Positions 51,592-60,437 of a stretch of DNA of 64,000 nucleotides are shown here, piece after piece. This DNA is from Bacillus sp. FJAT-22090 (lineage in GTDB: Bacteria > Bacillota > Bacilli > Bacillales_A > Planococcaceae), in assembly GCF_007676755.1 (NCBI RefSeq), contig NZ_VEBK01000016.1, forward strand, positions 1 through 64,000, given 5' to 3'. A model generated the notes under the pieces. The model made no database searches. It was not told the origin of the DNA and worked only from the letters and a program-made list of their open reading frames with translations. The stretch's first letter is position 1. Each line of letters starts with the position of its first letter. The position numbers were made by a program, and so were the translations under genes.

Positions 51592-53105
51592 AAAGACTTT
51601 GGACAGATGGTCGTATTTTTACTATGAATGCTGAAGGACATGAAGCAAATGCTGTATTAGTCGAAAATGGAAAAGTGATCCAAACTGGTGCGAAAGAGCA
51701 TTTAGTCCCACTCGCCGATGAAATTATTTCTTTGCATGGTGCTGCTATGTATCCAGGTTTTGTGGATAGCCATATACATTTAATAGGGCACGGGGAAAAA
51801 CTATCTTACTTAGATTTATCCCCTTTTACTTCCATCAAAACAATTGTGGAAAAGGTAGCAGCGCGTGTAAACAAAGATGAGTGGTATGTCGCAGAAGGGT
51901 GGAATGACAATAAATTCGAAGAACATCGACCTATTACAAGTCAAGATTTAGATGTAATAGAAGATACTCCTGTAGTGTTAAAAAGAATTTGTAGACATGT
52001 TCTTGTAGCAAATACGAAAGCAATAGAAATAGCAGGAATTACGAGAGACACTCCAAATCCAGTAGGGGGTATTATCGGAAAAGATGAATACGGCAATTTA
52101 AACGGCCTATTTTATGATGAAGCACAGCAATTAATCACATCAAGTATTCCAGTAGTTACTACTGATTATTTAAAGAAAGTCATTGAAGCAAGTGTTACCG
52201 ATTTGCAATCGAAAGGACTAACGGGGGTACATTCAGAGGATATGGCGTATTATGGTCCTTACACAGTACCTCTTGAAGCGTATCGTGCAACGATAAAAAA
52301 AAATTTCCGAGTGCATTTACTTAGACATCATGAAGTATTTGAGCAAATGCAAAAAGAAGAAGGTTCTGAGTATGTAGAATTCGGGGCTATGAAAATATTT
52401 ATTGATGGATCTTTAGGGGGGTACACCGCTTTACTATCAGATGACTATTCAGATTCTCCAGGAACAAGAGGGGTCGCCGTCCATACAATCGAAAAGTTAG
52501 AAACACTTGTTAAGGTTGCAAGAAAATATAATGAAAATATTGCTGTACATGTAATTGGTGATAAAGCTGTTGAACTTATCTTATGTTTAATCGAGCAGTA
52601 TCCAGCCCCAGTAGGAAAAAAAGATAGACTGATACATGTGAATGTATTAAGAGAAGATTTAATTGAAAGAATGGCAAAGTTACCAGTGGTTCTCGACATA
52701 CAACCACTATTCGTCCCATCCGATTTTCCATGGGTGATTGATCGATTAGGAAATAAACGTTTAAAATGGGCATATGCTTGGAAATCCCTTTTAGATAAAG
52801 GATTTGATTGTTCAGGGGGGTCAGACTCACCAATTGAATTGGCAGATCCATTACTTGGTATGGCAGCAGCAACGAGAAATGAGTATTTACCAGAACAAGA
52901 AATTAGCGATTTTGAAGCAATCTCGTTATTTACCACGGGAAGTGCAAAAGCGATTGGAAAAGAACATATACGAGGTAAAATAATGGCTGGGTATGATGCA
53001 GATTTTACAATTGTCGACCAAGTATTAAGCAAGAATACATTTGGCACAGCAAAAGTAATGCAGACAATAGTGAATGGAGAAGTCGTTTACCAAAGAAAAA
53101 AATGA
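51588..53105 (+). CDS. YtcJ-like metal-dependent amidohydrolase
   Basis: 505 residues of the amidohydrolase_3 family. The first metal motif is GFVDSHIHLIGHG near 56-68; the carboxylated lysine or glutamate lies in the barrel centre, with AVHVIGDKAVEL later and SGGSDSPIE supplying the final aspartate. Such proteins hydrolyse amide or imide bonds of small molecules. Both of its neighbours overlap or abut it, so it is the centre of a three-gene unit. Confidence 0.92.
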   Translation: MKRLWTDGRIFTMNAEGHEANAVLVENGKVIQTGAKEHLVPLADEIISLHGAAMYPGFVDSHIHLIGHGEKLSYLDLSPFTSIKTIVEKVAARVNKDEWYVAEGWNDNKFEEHRPITSQDLDVIEDTPVVLKRICRHVLVANTKAIEIAGITRDTPNPVGGIIGKDEYGNLNGLFYDEAQQLITSSIPVVTTDYLKKVIEASVTDLQSKGLTGVHSEDMAYYGPYTVPLEAYRATIKKNFRVHLLRHHEVFEQMQKEEGSEYVEFGAMKIFIDGSLGGYTALLSDDYSDSPGTRGVAVHTIEKLETLVKVARKYNENIAVHVIGDKAVELILCLIEQYPAPVGKKDRLIHVNVLREDLIERMAKLPVVLDIQPLFVPSDFPWVIDRLGNKRLKWAYAWKSLLDKGFDCSGGSDSPIELADPLLGMAAATRNEYLPEQEISDFEAISLFTTGSAKAIGKEHIRGKIMAGYDADFTIVDQVLSKNTFGTAKVMQTIVNGEVVYQRKK

Positions 53106-53161
53106 AACTATTTGTCTTATTTTATCGTAAACTAAGAAAAGGATTGAAAGGAGGAATTTTC

Positions 53162-53470
53162 TTGGAACATACAGGTTTAAAAGTTTTACTACACGCAAGT
53201 ACTTGGTTCGCACCATTTTTAGTGCCTTTTATTTTATTTCTAGTTGTGGATGACGAGGAGATAAAAAAACTATCAATTCAAGCAGTGTTATTTCAGTTAG
53301 TCATGACAGTTTTAATAACCGTATCTGCATTTTTAATAATTTTTCTAATCGGTATTCCGATGATCATTATTTTTGGTATAATGGCATTTGTTGTACCAAT
53401 TATCGGAATTATTAAAGCCGTTACTGGAGGCACATTTAATTATCCTATAGTTGGATCTTGGATAAAATAA
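53162..53470 (+). CDS. small DUF4870-like membrane protein
   Basis: 102 residues from TTG 53162, after AAAGGAGGAATTTTC; the open frame begins 20 codons earlier overlapping the amidohydrolase stop codon. Three hydrophobic helices, with FLVPFILFLVVDDEEIKKLSIQAVLFQLVMTVL and a closing GTFNYPIVGSWIK as in DUF4870 proteins. Function unknown. Confidence 0.75.
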   Translation: MEHTGLKVLLHASTWFAPFLVPFILFLVVDDEEIKKLSIQAVLFQLVMTVLITVSAFLIIFLIGIPMIIIFGIMAFVVPIIGIIKAVTGGTFNYPIVGSWIK

Positions 53471-53497
53471 ATCTCTGTATATAAAAGGGGAATAAAG

Positions 53498-54319
53498 ATG
53501 GCTACTAGAGTTGGAATTGATGCAGGTGGAACGTTAACGAAAATAGCTTATTGGGATGAAAATAAAGAAATGTCATTTCTTAGTTTTCTTTCAACCGATT
53601 TTCAAGCAGTAAAGGATTGGATTGATTCGAATTTTTCGTTAGCTTCCATCTGCCTCACTGGTGGTCGGGCAGAACAACTAAAGAAATACTTGCCCTCGAA
53701 AAATGAAATCCCTTACATTGTGGAATTTGATGCTACAATGAATGGTGTGATACACCAATTGAAAAGTGAGACTGTACAAAGTAATTCTGCTATTATAGCA
53801 AATATTGGGACAGGTACCTCTATACATATTATGCATGAAAATACACATAGCCGATTAGGTGGGACTGGTATTGGTGGTGGAACGCTTCTTGGTTTAGGTT
53901 CAGCTTTAACAGGAATTTTTAATTACAAAGATATCATTGAGCTATCGAGAGAAGGAAATCGAGCTTCTATAGATATACTCGTGAGTGACATTTATCAAAA
54001 CAACAAGCTACCTCTTAAAGGATCACTAACCGCTAGCAATTTTGGAGGGGTTGCTTTAAAAACAAAAGAGGCAAGAAATAATGCCGATGTGTTAGCAGGC
54101 GTGCAAGGGATTATCGGGGAAGTAGTTGCTACGCTGTGTATTCAAGCAGCTGACGCTCATCATATAGAAGATATTATTTATATTGGGTCAACTTTAGAAG
54201 AAAATGAACTACTAAAAGAAATCATCGAATCATACACCATCTTAAAACAGAAAAAACCAATTTTCTTAGAAAAACATGGTTACAGTGGAGCAATTGGTGC
54301 ATTATTGGAAAACAATTAA
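53498..54319 (+). CDS. coaW: type II pantothenate kinase
   Basis: 273 residues of the ASKHA fold. Phosphate-binding loop VGIDAGGTLTKIAYWD (4-19), the second loop IIANIGTGTSIHI, then GGTGIGGGTLLGLG, as in Staphylococcus CoaW. It phosphorylates pantothenate as the first step of coenzyme A synthesis and, in staphylococci, is not feedback-inhibited by CoA. Separate transcription unit with AAAGGGG start site. Confidence 0.93.
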   Translation: MATRVGIDAGGTLTKIAYWDENKEMSFLSFLSTDFQAVKDWIDSNFSLASICLTGGRAEQLKKYLPSKNEIPYIVEFDATMNGVIHQLKSETVQSNSAIIANIGTGTSIHIMHENTHSRLGGTGIGGGTLLGLGSALTGIFNYKDIIELSREGNRASIDILVSDIYQNNKLPLKGSLTASNFGGVALKTKEARNNADVLAGVQGIIGEVVATLCIQAADAHHIEDIIYIGSTLEENELLKEIIESYTILKQKKPIFLEKHGYSGAIGALLENN

Positions 54320-54339
54320 AAAAGAATTATGTATAACGG

Positions 54340-54368
54340 TTGCATTATTGGGGAGCGCGTGTTATATT
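54340..54368 (+). promoter_or_regulatory. promoter of the first csp gene
   Basis: TTGCAT (54340-54345) and TATATT (54363-54368), 17 bases apart. It predicts a leader of about 110 bases, typical of cold shock genes. Confidence 0.6.
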
Positions 54369-54406
54369 AAAAGAGGATTATTTTTGTTCGGTTAGTTAGT
54401 AGGTGG

Positions 54407-54485
54407 CAACACTTTTACTTAACAGTGTTGAGCAAGGATAGTAACAAAATGTGTGCGTAAAATTGCACACGAGGAGGAAACACAC
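54407..54485 (+). promoter_or_regulatory. structured 5' leader of the csp gene
   Basis: Two hairpins: CAACACT/AGTGTTG (54407-54430) and GTGTGC/GCACAC (54451-54470), the second directly before GAGGAGG (54471-54477). The GTGTG strand can instead pair with CACAC at 54481-54485, which would enclose the ribosome binding site. Two exclusive folds around the start region are what a temperature-sensing csp leader needs. Confidence 0.5.
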
Positions 54486-54686
54486 ATGGAACAAGGTAAA
54501 GTAAAATGGTTTAACTCAGAAAAAGGATTCGGATTCATCGAACGCGAAGGCGGAGACGACGTATTCGTACACTTCTCAGCTATCCAAAGCGAAGGTTTCA
54601 AATCTCTTGACGAAGGTCAAGAAGTAACTTTTGAAATCGAGCAAGGCCAACGCGGTCTTCAAGCTACTAACGTAGTTAAAGCTTAA
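54486..54686 (+). CDS. cold shock protein, CspB/CspD type
   Basis: 66 residues, complete cold shock domain. RNP1 KGFGFIERE and RNP2 VFVHFSAI are intact; the opening [15 protein letters not shown] is standard. Binds single-stranded RNA and DNA and melts RNA structure at low temperature. Codons are strongly biased towards C-ending forms compared with neighbours, as in highly expressed genes. Confidence 0.95.
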   Translation: MEQGKVKWFNSEKGFGFIEREGGDDVFVHFSAIQSEGFKSLDEGQEVTFEIEQGQRGLQATNVVKA

Positions 54687-54704
54687 TTTTAAACCTAAAA
54701 CTTT

Positions 54705-54735
54705 AACAGGCTCTCATTAGAGAGCCTGTTTTTTT
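54705..54735 (+). terminator. terminator of the csp gene
   Basis: AACAGGCTCTC pairs with GAGAGCCTGTT, loop ATTA, followed by seven T residues. Confidence 0.92.
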
Positions 54736-54748
54736 GTTCTTTTGAAGA

Positions 54749-54889
54749 CTAAAAAGCAGGAAGTGAAAGTGGCTCTCCATAACTCCACTTCAGCTCATCG
54801 TCACGGTGTCGCATATAAGCTGCCTCACGCTTCGCTACAGATTGTATTTTAACCTCTTTACCTGTCCAGACAGCGACAGGCACTTGCAC
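54749..54889 (-). CDS. possible 46-residue small protein
   Basis: From GTG 54889 the minus strand encodes VQVPVAVWTGKEVKIQSVAK followed by REAAYMRHRDDELKWSYGEP and LSLPAF. The composition (charged, Tyr/Trp placed like a folded protein) looks coding and is more GC-rich than the flanks. No good ribosome binding site is visible, so it may be a truncated remnant. It ends 14 bases from the csp terminator and heads away from the SRPBCC gene. Confidence 0.4.
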   Translation of the reverse strand: MQVPVAVWTGKEVKIQSVAKREAAYMRHRDDELKWSYGEPLSLPAF

Positions 54890-54943
54890 TTTCGTTCTGT
54901 TATAATAAAAACAAGAATATTTTACTTTATAGGAGCAGTGGAA

Positions 54944-55411
54944 ATGAAAAAGTGGAAAAGAGAAATAACGTTGAACGTTCCAATCGAATTTGCTTGGCCA
55001 TACTTTTATGGAGATATCGAAAAAAAGAAGCGGATATTTCCGAAAGTAGTGGAGGAAAAATTCATTCAACAAACTGAGCAAATAATTGGCTCTGTCATCC
55101 GTCAAACCTATCAACTTGGTTCAATAACGGAAGAATATGAAATTACATTAAAAAAATATATAAATGAATCAGATTATAAAACGATACAGGAAAGTTTTCT
55201 TTTGAATAATCGTTTTCGTATGACAATTGATTATGAGTTAATGAAGGAAAATGACGAAACGACAAAATTTATATACACTTCTATAAATAAACCTAAAAAT
55301 CCATTGCTTAGCATTTTTCAATTGTTTGGAAAAGACGAAGTGGTAGTGAACTTTATGAAACGTACAAAAGAAACAATTGAGGCCGATTATTCTAGCGAGC
55401 TAGAAGTATAA
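54944..55411 (+). CDS. SRPBCC-type protein (START-like fold)
   Basis: 155 residues from ATG 54944 after AGGAGCAGTGG; the frame extends 46 codons upstream without a site. Pattern ITLNVPIEFAWPYFYGDIEKKKRIFPKVVEEKFIQQ.. with FRMTIDYELMKENDETTKFIYTS fits the polyketide cyclase/SRPBCC ligand-binding fold. The ligand is unknown. Ends at a terminator shared with the converging RNase H gene. Confidence 0.75.
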   Translation: MKKWKREITLNVPIEFAWPYFYGDIEKKKRIFPKVVEEKFIQQTEQIIGSVIRQTYQLGSITEEYEITLKKYINESDYKTIQESFLLNNRFRMTIDYELMKENDETTKFIYTSINKPKNPLLSIFQLFGKDEVVVNFMKRTKETIEADYSSELEV

Positions 55412-55422
55412 AGTGCTAACTA

Positions 55423-55459
55423 AAAAACAACTGCCGCTTATTTTTTGGGCAGTTGTTTT
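55423..55459. terminator. bidirectional terminator overlapping the RNase H stop codon
   Basis: AAAACAACTGCC pairs with GGGCAGTTGTTTT across a T-rich loop. The right arm codes the last residues of the RNase H-like protein. Confidence 0.75.
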
Positions 55460-55836
55460 AATACGGCTTCTCTAGCTAGTGCATGGGCAGCTTTGTTTTG
55501 GTCATCGGGAATCCACTTAATGAAAAATAAGTCAAATGTATCACTTATGTCTAAAATGTTTTTTAGGATAGCGGCGAATTCTGCATTTTTGGCATATCGC
55601 TTTTCGACAGCAGCATATACAATTTGAGAATCTGTCCGTACGGAAACAATAGTAGGAGATAATTTTTGTACCTCTTCTAAACCTCTTTGAAGAGCAATAA
55701 ACTCAGTTGTATGGTTAGAATAGGTTCCGATAAACTCACTGAATTTGAACTGCTGTCCTTCCCCTTTTATAAAGATCCCAATTCCACTAGGTCCTGGGTT
55801 GCCTGTAGTAGAACCATCAATATAAACCTCTAACAT
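55438..55836 (-). CDS. RNase H-like protein (YpeP type)
   Basis: 132 residues. Catalytic carboxylates of the RNase HI fold are visible: Asp7 in VYIDGSTTGNPGPSG, Glu near 46 in TTEFIALQRGLEE, Asp in VRTDSQIVYAAVEKRYAKN and a final Asp in WIPDDQNKAAHALAREA. In Bacillus this type (YpeP/YpdQ) is often reported with weak or no RNase HI activity. Divergent from the YpeQ-like zinc peptide, as in related genomes. Confidence 0.88.
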   Translation of the reverse strand: MLEVYIDGSTTGNPGPSGIGIFIKGEGQQFKFSEFIGTYSNHTTEFIALQRGLEEVQKLSPTIVSVRTDSQIVYAAVEKRYAKNAEFAAILKNILDISDTFDLFFIKWIPDDQNKAAHALAREAVLKQLPKK

Positions 55837-55945
55837 ATTAATCTCCTTTTAAATTAAATAAATATTTTGTCTGAACTTTATTAAGCATACTTGCAAACAA
55901 AAGAAACATAATAGTACAATTACGAAATAGCGAGGAGAATAATGA

Positions 55946-56122
55946 ATGAAAAATATGCAAATTATAAATGAAATTGACCATATTATACAAACATATTGCG
56001 ATGGATGTTTTGTGCGGACACAACTTCGAAAGGAAAAAGGAAGAACTGGCGCGCATCACTTTTGTATCCATGAATGTACTGTTGGAGAAGAGATAAAGAG
56101 AAAAGGGAAAAAACTTCAGTAA
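55946..56122 (+). CDS. YpeQ-like zinc-finger small protein
   Basis: 58 residues (KNMQIINEIDHIIQTYCDGC then FVRTQLRKEKGRTGAHHFCI, HECTVGEEIKRKGKKLQ). The C-x2-C...H-x2-C-x3-C arrangement makes a compact zinc-binding site typical of the YpeQ-type zinc-finger peptides of Bacillales. GAGGAG precedes the ATG; a second ATG at 55942 opens only a short frame. It is located next to ypeP as in Bacillus. Confidence 0.8.
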   Translation: MKNMQIINEIDHIIQTYCDGCFVRTQLRKEKGRTGAHHFCIHECTVGEEIKRKGKKLQ

Positions 56123-56148
56123 AAAAACCCACGACCATTTGTCGCGGG
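56120..56148 (-). terminator. terminator of the minus-strand csp gene
   Basis: On the minus strand CCCGCGAC pairs with GTCGTGGG (one G-U) and is followed by TTTTTTT. It overlaps the stop codon of the YpeQ-like gene. Confidence 0.75.
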
Positions 56149-56159
56149 AAGAACCGTTT

Positions 56160-56363
56160 CTAACTATTTTTAACAACGTTTGCAGCCTGAGGTCCTCGGT
56201 TTCCTTCAACAATTTCGAACGTAACGTTCTGTCCCTCTTCCAATGCTCGAAATCCATCTCCTTGAATACCAGTAAAATGAACGAATACATCTTCTCCATC
56301 ATTATACTCAATAAACCCATAACCTTTTTCATTATTAAACCATTTTACTTTCCCCTGTTGCAT
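56160..56363 (-). CDS. cold shock protein, second paralogue
   Basis: 67 residues with intact RNP1 (KGYGFIEYN) and RNP2 (VFVHFTGI). About 70 percent of positions agree with the csp at 54486. Unlike that gene, its leader shows no obvious strong hairpin next to the AGGGAGG site. RNA chaperone function expected. Confidence 0.94.
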   Translation of the reverse strand: MQQGKVKWFNNEKGYGFIEYNDGEDVFVHFTGIQGDGFRALEEGQNVTFEIVEGNRGPQAANVVKNS

Positions 56364-56550
56364 AAACGTTCCTCCCTTAATCCACTAAAAATTCAGTCAA
56401 TGGATAAATAGACTATACAGTAAATGACAACTTTCGTCAATATTTTGTCGAATCCCTGATCTTCAAATAATAGTACCTAATGTTATATGAAAGCCTCTAT
56501 CCGATTGAAGTATAGCCACAAATACAGGTATACAATCTTTAAGAATTAAT

Positions 56551-56577
56551 AAAGACTGCACATTAGCAGTCTTTTTT
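56551..56577 (+). terminator. orphan terminator upstream of the HD-domain gene
   Basis: AAAGACTGC pairs with GCAGTCTTT, followed by TTTTGG. No plus-strand gene ends here, so it either attenuates the HD gene or ends an unannotated short transcript in 56380-56550. Confidence 0.7.
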
Positions 56578-56624
56578 GGTTTTATTCGTTATAATGGTTA
56601 AAGAAGATGGCTTAAGGAGAATAA

Positions 56625-57263
56625 ATGATGAATTCAATACAACATTGCGAGCAATTAGTGAGAGAAATATATAAGCATTTTGATGCAAGTCATGATTTTC
56701 AACATATTGAAAGGGTGCGGAAAAATGCATTTGATATAGCTGCTTGTGAGCCAACAGCTGATGTAGAGATTATCGAGTTAGCGGTGCTTCTTCATGATGT
56801 AAGTGATCCGAAATATTCTGTAGATGAAGATAAACTGGAAGAGGATCGGATTATAAATCTCCTCAACTTACCTTATGAAAAAATAAAACAAATTAAAACA
56901 CTTATTAAATCCATTTCCTTTAACGGGGGAAATGAAATGCAGGCCGACACAATTGAAGCTAAAATCGTACGAGACGCCGATCGATTAGATGCGATAGGTG
57001 CAGTTGGAATTGCGCGCACGTTTGCTTATGGAGGAGCAAAAGGTCGGAAGCTATATGACGTGAATGAAAGTCCAAGGGACAAGATGACTTCCGAAGAATA
57101 TCGTTCCAAGGAAACGGCCTCCGTTACACATTTTTATGAAAAATTATTAAAATTGGCAGACGGAATGCTCACACAAAAAGGAAAAGAACTTGCCCAAGAA
57201 AGACATGCTTTTATGGAATTATTCTTGCGAAACTTAAGAAAAGAAACAGGGGAACAAATATGA
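56625..57263 (+). CDS. HD-domain phosphohydrolase (YedJ-like)
   Basis: 212 residues. HD-fold metal ligands: His in HDFQHIERVRKNA (about 22-34), HD pair in LLHDVSDPKYSVDED and Asp in VRDADRLDAIGAVGIARTFAYGG. This set marks the YedJ/uncharacterised HD hydrolases that act on nucleotides or related phosphates. It overlaps the ABC-F gene by four bases (ATGA), so the two are coupled. GGAG start site. Confidence 0.9.
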   Translation: MMNSIQHCEQLVREIYKHFDASHDFQHIERVRKNAFDIAACEPTADVEIIELAVLLHDVSDPKYSVDEDKLEEDRIINLLNLPYEKIKQIKTLIKSISFNGGNEMQADTIEAKIVRDADRLDAIGAVGIARTFAYGGAKGRKLYDVNESPRDKMTSEEYRSKETASVTHFYEKLLKLADGMLTQKGKELAQERHAFMELFLRNLRKETGEQI

Positions 57264-59143
57264 GCCATTTAATTATTTCAAACTTAACAAAAACGGTCGG
57301 AGAGAAAACGCTGTTTGAAAATATAGCATTTACGATAAACAATCAAAATAGAGCGGGATTAATAGGAATTAATGGTACTGGTAAATCTACATTCCTCTCC
57401 ATTATTGCAGGACAATTAGAAGCCGATTCTATTGATCGAGATCATCCGAATAAGTACAGAATTGCTTATTTAGAGCAACAGCCTAAATTTGAAAAAGATG
57501 GGACAGTATTACAAACAGTCTTTAGTGGGGATTCTCCTATTTTAAAAATCAACAGAGAGTATGAAGAAGCGTTACTTGCTTTAATGGAAGACTCCAATTC
57601 TACAGCACGTCAAAATAAACTGCTTGATTTACAGCAACAAATGGATGATTTGCAAGCTTGGGATGTCAATGCCCTTGCGAAAACAGCATTAACGAAATTA
57701 GGAATTACGCAATACGAAGATTCAATTCTTCATCTATCAGGTGGTCAACAAAAAAGGGTGGCACTTGCAAAAGTTTTGATAGAACCAGCAGATTTACTTC
57801 TCTTAGATGAGCCAACCAACCATTTGGACAAAGAATCGACAGATTGGTTGCAAGATATGCTTCAACGCATTGAAGGTTCTATAATATTTGTTACCCATGA
57901 TCGCTATTTTTTAGATGCTGTTGCTACACATATATATGAATTAGCAGATAAAACGCTTTACACACATTCAGGAAATTACGGGGACTATTTAGAGTCGAAA
58001 GCTCTTCGAGAAGAAATGAATGCTGCTTCTCAACAAAAACTACAAAATTTGTACCGAAACGAATTGAAGTGGATTCGTAGAGGAGCAAAAGCAAGATCGA
58101 CAAAACAAAAGGCGAGAAAAGATCGATTTGAAGAAATTGATTCTAAAATTGACCGTAATAACAGTACACAAAATTTAGACTTAGAATTGGCAACGACTCG
58201 TCTAGGTAAACAAGTACTAGAAGGAATAAATATATCAAAAAGATTTGGCGCAAAGAAGATCGTTGAAGATTTCTCTTTCTTATTACAAGCGGGAGATCGT
58301 ATTGGGATTGTAGGTCCAAATGGAGTAGGGAAGAGTACATTACTTAAAATGCTTGCGGGTGAAATTCCGATGGACTCCGGAGAAATGATTGTAGGTTCCA
58401 CCGTTAAGCTAATGCACTTTTCACAGCAATTACCTAAGTTGGACGAGCAGACTAGAATGATTGAATACGTACGAGAATCTTCCAACTTAATCGAGACAGG
58501 TTCAGGTGAAAAATTTTCTGCAGCACAAATGTTAGAACGATTTTTATTTCCTTTAAACACACATGGTACACAGATAGGTAAGCTTTCTGGCGGCGAGAAA
58601 AAACGACTAGTTCTGTTAAAAATGTTAATGGAACAGCCGAATGTTCTATTTATGGACGAGCCGACAAATGACTTAGATATTCAAACATTATCTGTTTTAG
58701 AAGACTTTATGGAATCTTTTCCTGGGGTTATAGTAACGATTTCCCATGACCGTTTTTTCTTGGATCGAATTGCGAAGAAGCTATGGATATTAAATGGCGA
58801 TGCTTCAGTTAATGAGTGGTTGGGGGTTTATTCTGATTACTTGGATAGTAGTGTGAAAGTTGCTCCAATCGAAAGTGTGAAAGTAGAAAAAGAAGTGCTA
58901 CCAATAAAAGCGAAAAAAGAGAAAAAGAAAATGTCTTACAAAGAACAGCGTGAATGGGAAACCATTGATGGAGACATTGAAAGAACTGAACAGCTGATTA
59001 CAGAGTTAGAAGAAAAGATTTTAACTGCTGGATCAGATTTTACTCTATTACAGGAACTAACAGAGAAACTGGAACAAGCAAACAACAACTATGAACAACT
59101 AATTGAAAGATGGTCCTATTTAGAAGAAATTGCTTCTTCCTAA
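57260..59143 (+). CDS. ABC-F ribosome-associated ATPase (Uup/YfmR type)
   Basis: 627 residues: two ABC domains without membrane segments. First Walker A GINGTGKST, signature LSGGQQKRVALAKVL; second Walker A GPNGVGKST (about 356-364), signature LSGGEKKRLVLLKML. Between them the linker (KLQNLYRNELKWIRRGAKARSTKQKARKDR) carries basic helices for the P-site tRNA interaction motif. A C-terminal coiled coil (about 545-627) is the Uup/YfmR hallmark. These proteins relieve stalled translation. Confidence 0.94.
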   Translation: MSHLIISNLTKTVGEKTLFENIAFTINNQNRAGLIGINGTGKSTFLSIIAGQLEADSIDRDHPNKYRIAYLEQQPKFEKDGTVLQTVFSGDSPILKINREYEEALLALMEDSNSTARQNKLLDLQQQMDDLQAWDVNALAKTALTKLGITQYEDSILHLSGGQQKRVALAKVLIEPADLLLLDEPTNHLDKESTDWLQDMLQRIEGSIIFVTHDRYFLDAVATHIYELADKTLYTHSGNYGDYLESKALREEMNAASQQKLQNLYRNELKWIRRGAKARSTKQKARKDRFEEIDSKIDRNNSTQNLDLELATTRLGKQVLEGINISKRFGAKKIVEDFSFLLQAGDRIGIVGPNGVGKSTLLKMLAGEIPMDSGEMIVGSTVKLMHFSQQLPKLDEQTRMIEYVRESSNLIETGSGEKFSAAQMLERFLFPLNTHGTQIGKLSGGEKKRLVLLKMLMEQPNVLFMDEPTNDLDIQTLSVLEDFMESFPGVIVTISHDRFFLDRIAKKLWILNGDASVNEWLGVYSDYLDSSVKVAPIESVKVEKEVLPIKAKKEKKKMSYKEQREWETIDGDIERTEQLITELEEKILTAGSDFTLLQELTEKLEQANNNYEQLIERWSYLEEIASS

Positions 59144-59167
59144 TATTATTTACTGGAGGTATGAAAA

Positions 59168-60280
59168 ATGAAAATATTAACAATCGAACCAACACCGAGT
59201 CCAAATACAATGAAAGTAATTATAGATCAGGAGCTTCCATTTGGTAAAAGTCATAATTATAAAAAAGACAATATTGAAGGCGCACCAAAAGAAATTCAAG
59301 AACTTTTTACGATAGAAGGTGTAAAAGGGGTATATCATGTAGCTGATTTCTTGGCAATTGAACGTATTGCTAAATTTAATTGGGAATCGATTTTAGCGTC
59401 GGTGGAAAATGTATTTGGAGCTGACAATAAAGAAAAGGCCAGTGAGCAACCATTAGACCATTACGGAGAAGTATATGTGCATGTACAGCAGTACAAAGGT
59501 ATCCCACTTCAAGTAAAAGTGTTTGATAGCGAATCAGAATCAAGATTTGGTTTATCTGATCGTTTTACAAAAGCATTAGACGAAGCAATGGCAGGGGATC
59601 AAGAAAATTATATCATGCTTCGTAAATGGGTAGATTACGGAGTTCGTTACGGCGACCAGAAAGAGATCGGCGAACAATTAGTAAACGAATTGGAAGCGTC
59701 ATTTCCACAAAGTAAGCTTCAACAGCTAATTGAGGAAAAGGATAATAACACAGAAGAGAAAACGGCTGTTCGTGTTCCTTTTTCTTTAGACCAATTTGAA
59801 GTAAGTGAATGGGAAGAAAGATTCCAATTGCTGAATAATTTGATTAACCCTGAACTAGAGGATTTACCAATTTTAGCAAAAGCCGTAGAAGATGAACAAG
59901 TATCTATACGTAGACTTGCGACAGTATATCTTGGCTTAATGGAAGATGAAGCGGTTATTCCTTATTTAGAATTAGCACTAAAGGATAAAAGCAGTGCAGT
60001 AAGAAGAACAGCCGGAGATGCAATGAGTGATTTAGGATTTGAACAGTTTGCAGATGCAATGAAAGTTGCATTGTTTGATAAAAACAAACTAGTAAGATGG
60101 AGAGCTGCTATGTACTTCTATGAAGTAGGCGATGGAGAAGCACTTCCCGCATTAAAAGAAGCAATGGATGATAAAGAATATGAAGTAAAATTACAAATCC
60201 GTATGGCAATTGCTCGAATTGAAGGGGGAGAAGAAGCAAAAGGGTCAGTATGGAAACAAATGAGTGAAGCTAGAAAATGA
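59168..60280 (+). CDS. CvfC/YpgR-like protein: Nfu-type N-terminus plus HEAT repeats
   Basis: 370 residues. Residues 1-90 resemble the Nfu/NifU N-terminal domain (IEPTPSPNTMKVIIDQELPFG). The middle part is unassigned, and residues about 205-360 contain HEAT-like helix pairs (ILAKAVEDEQVSIRRLATVYLG; YLELALKDKSSAVRRTAGDAMSDLG; DKNKLVRWRAAMYFYEVG). The architecture matches conserved virulence factor C of Staphylococcus and YpgR of Bacillus; biochemical function unclear. GGAGG start, 24 bases after the ABC-F gene, so probably one operon. Confidence 0.88.
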   Translation: MKILTIEPTPSPNTMKVIIDQELPFGKSHNYKKDNIEGAPKEIQELFTIEGVKGVYHVADFLAIERIAKFNWESILASVENVFGADNKEKASEQPLDHYGEVYVHVQQYKGIPLQVKVFDSESESRFGLSDRFTKALDEAMAGDQENYIMLRKWVDYGVRYGDQKEIGEQLVNELEASFPQSKLQQLIEEKDNNTEEKTAVRVPFSLDQFEVSEWEERFQLLNNLINPELEDLPILAKAVEDEQVSIRRLATVYLGLMEDEAVIPYLELALKDKSSAVRRTAGDAMSDLGFEQFADAMKVALFDKNKLVRWRAAMYFYEVGDGEALPALKEAMDDKEYEVKLQIRMAIARIEGGEEAKGSVWKQMSEARK

Positions 60281-60381
60281 AGCAATTGATACAGCACCAT
60301 CCTTCCTTTTAGTGTACGTATTTCCAGCTTTGGCTAAAATGTTAGATTGAGTCGAGCCTGTACGTGCTATAGTATAAATTC

Positions 60382-60412
60382 AAACCCCTTCAATCTTGAT
60401 TGGAGGGGTTTT
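60382..60412 (+). terminator. terminator of the HD/ABC-F/CvfC operon
   Basis: AAACCCCTTCAATC pairs with GATTGGAGGGGTTTT (one mismatch, two-base loop). Confidence 0.88.
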
Positions 60413-60437
60413 ATATGGAAAGAAATAGTGGTGTGGC

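Noticed and set aside
52445-53047. 200-codon antisense frame inside the amidohydrolase gene
   Set aside because: No binding site, Ser/Pro/Phe-rich shadow composition, and the plus strand carries clear catalytic motifs.
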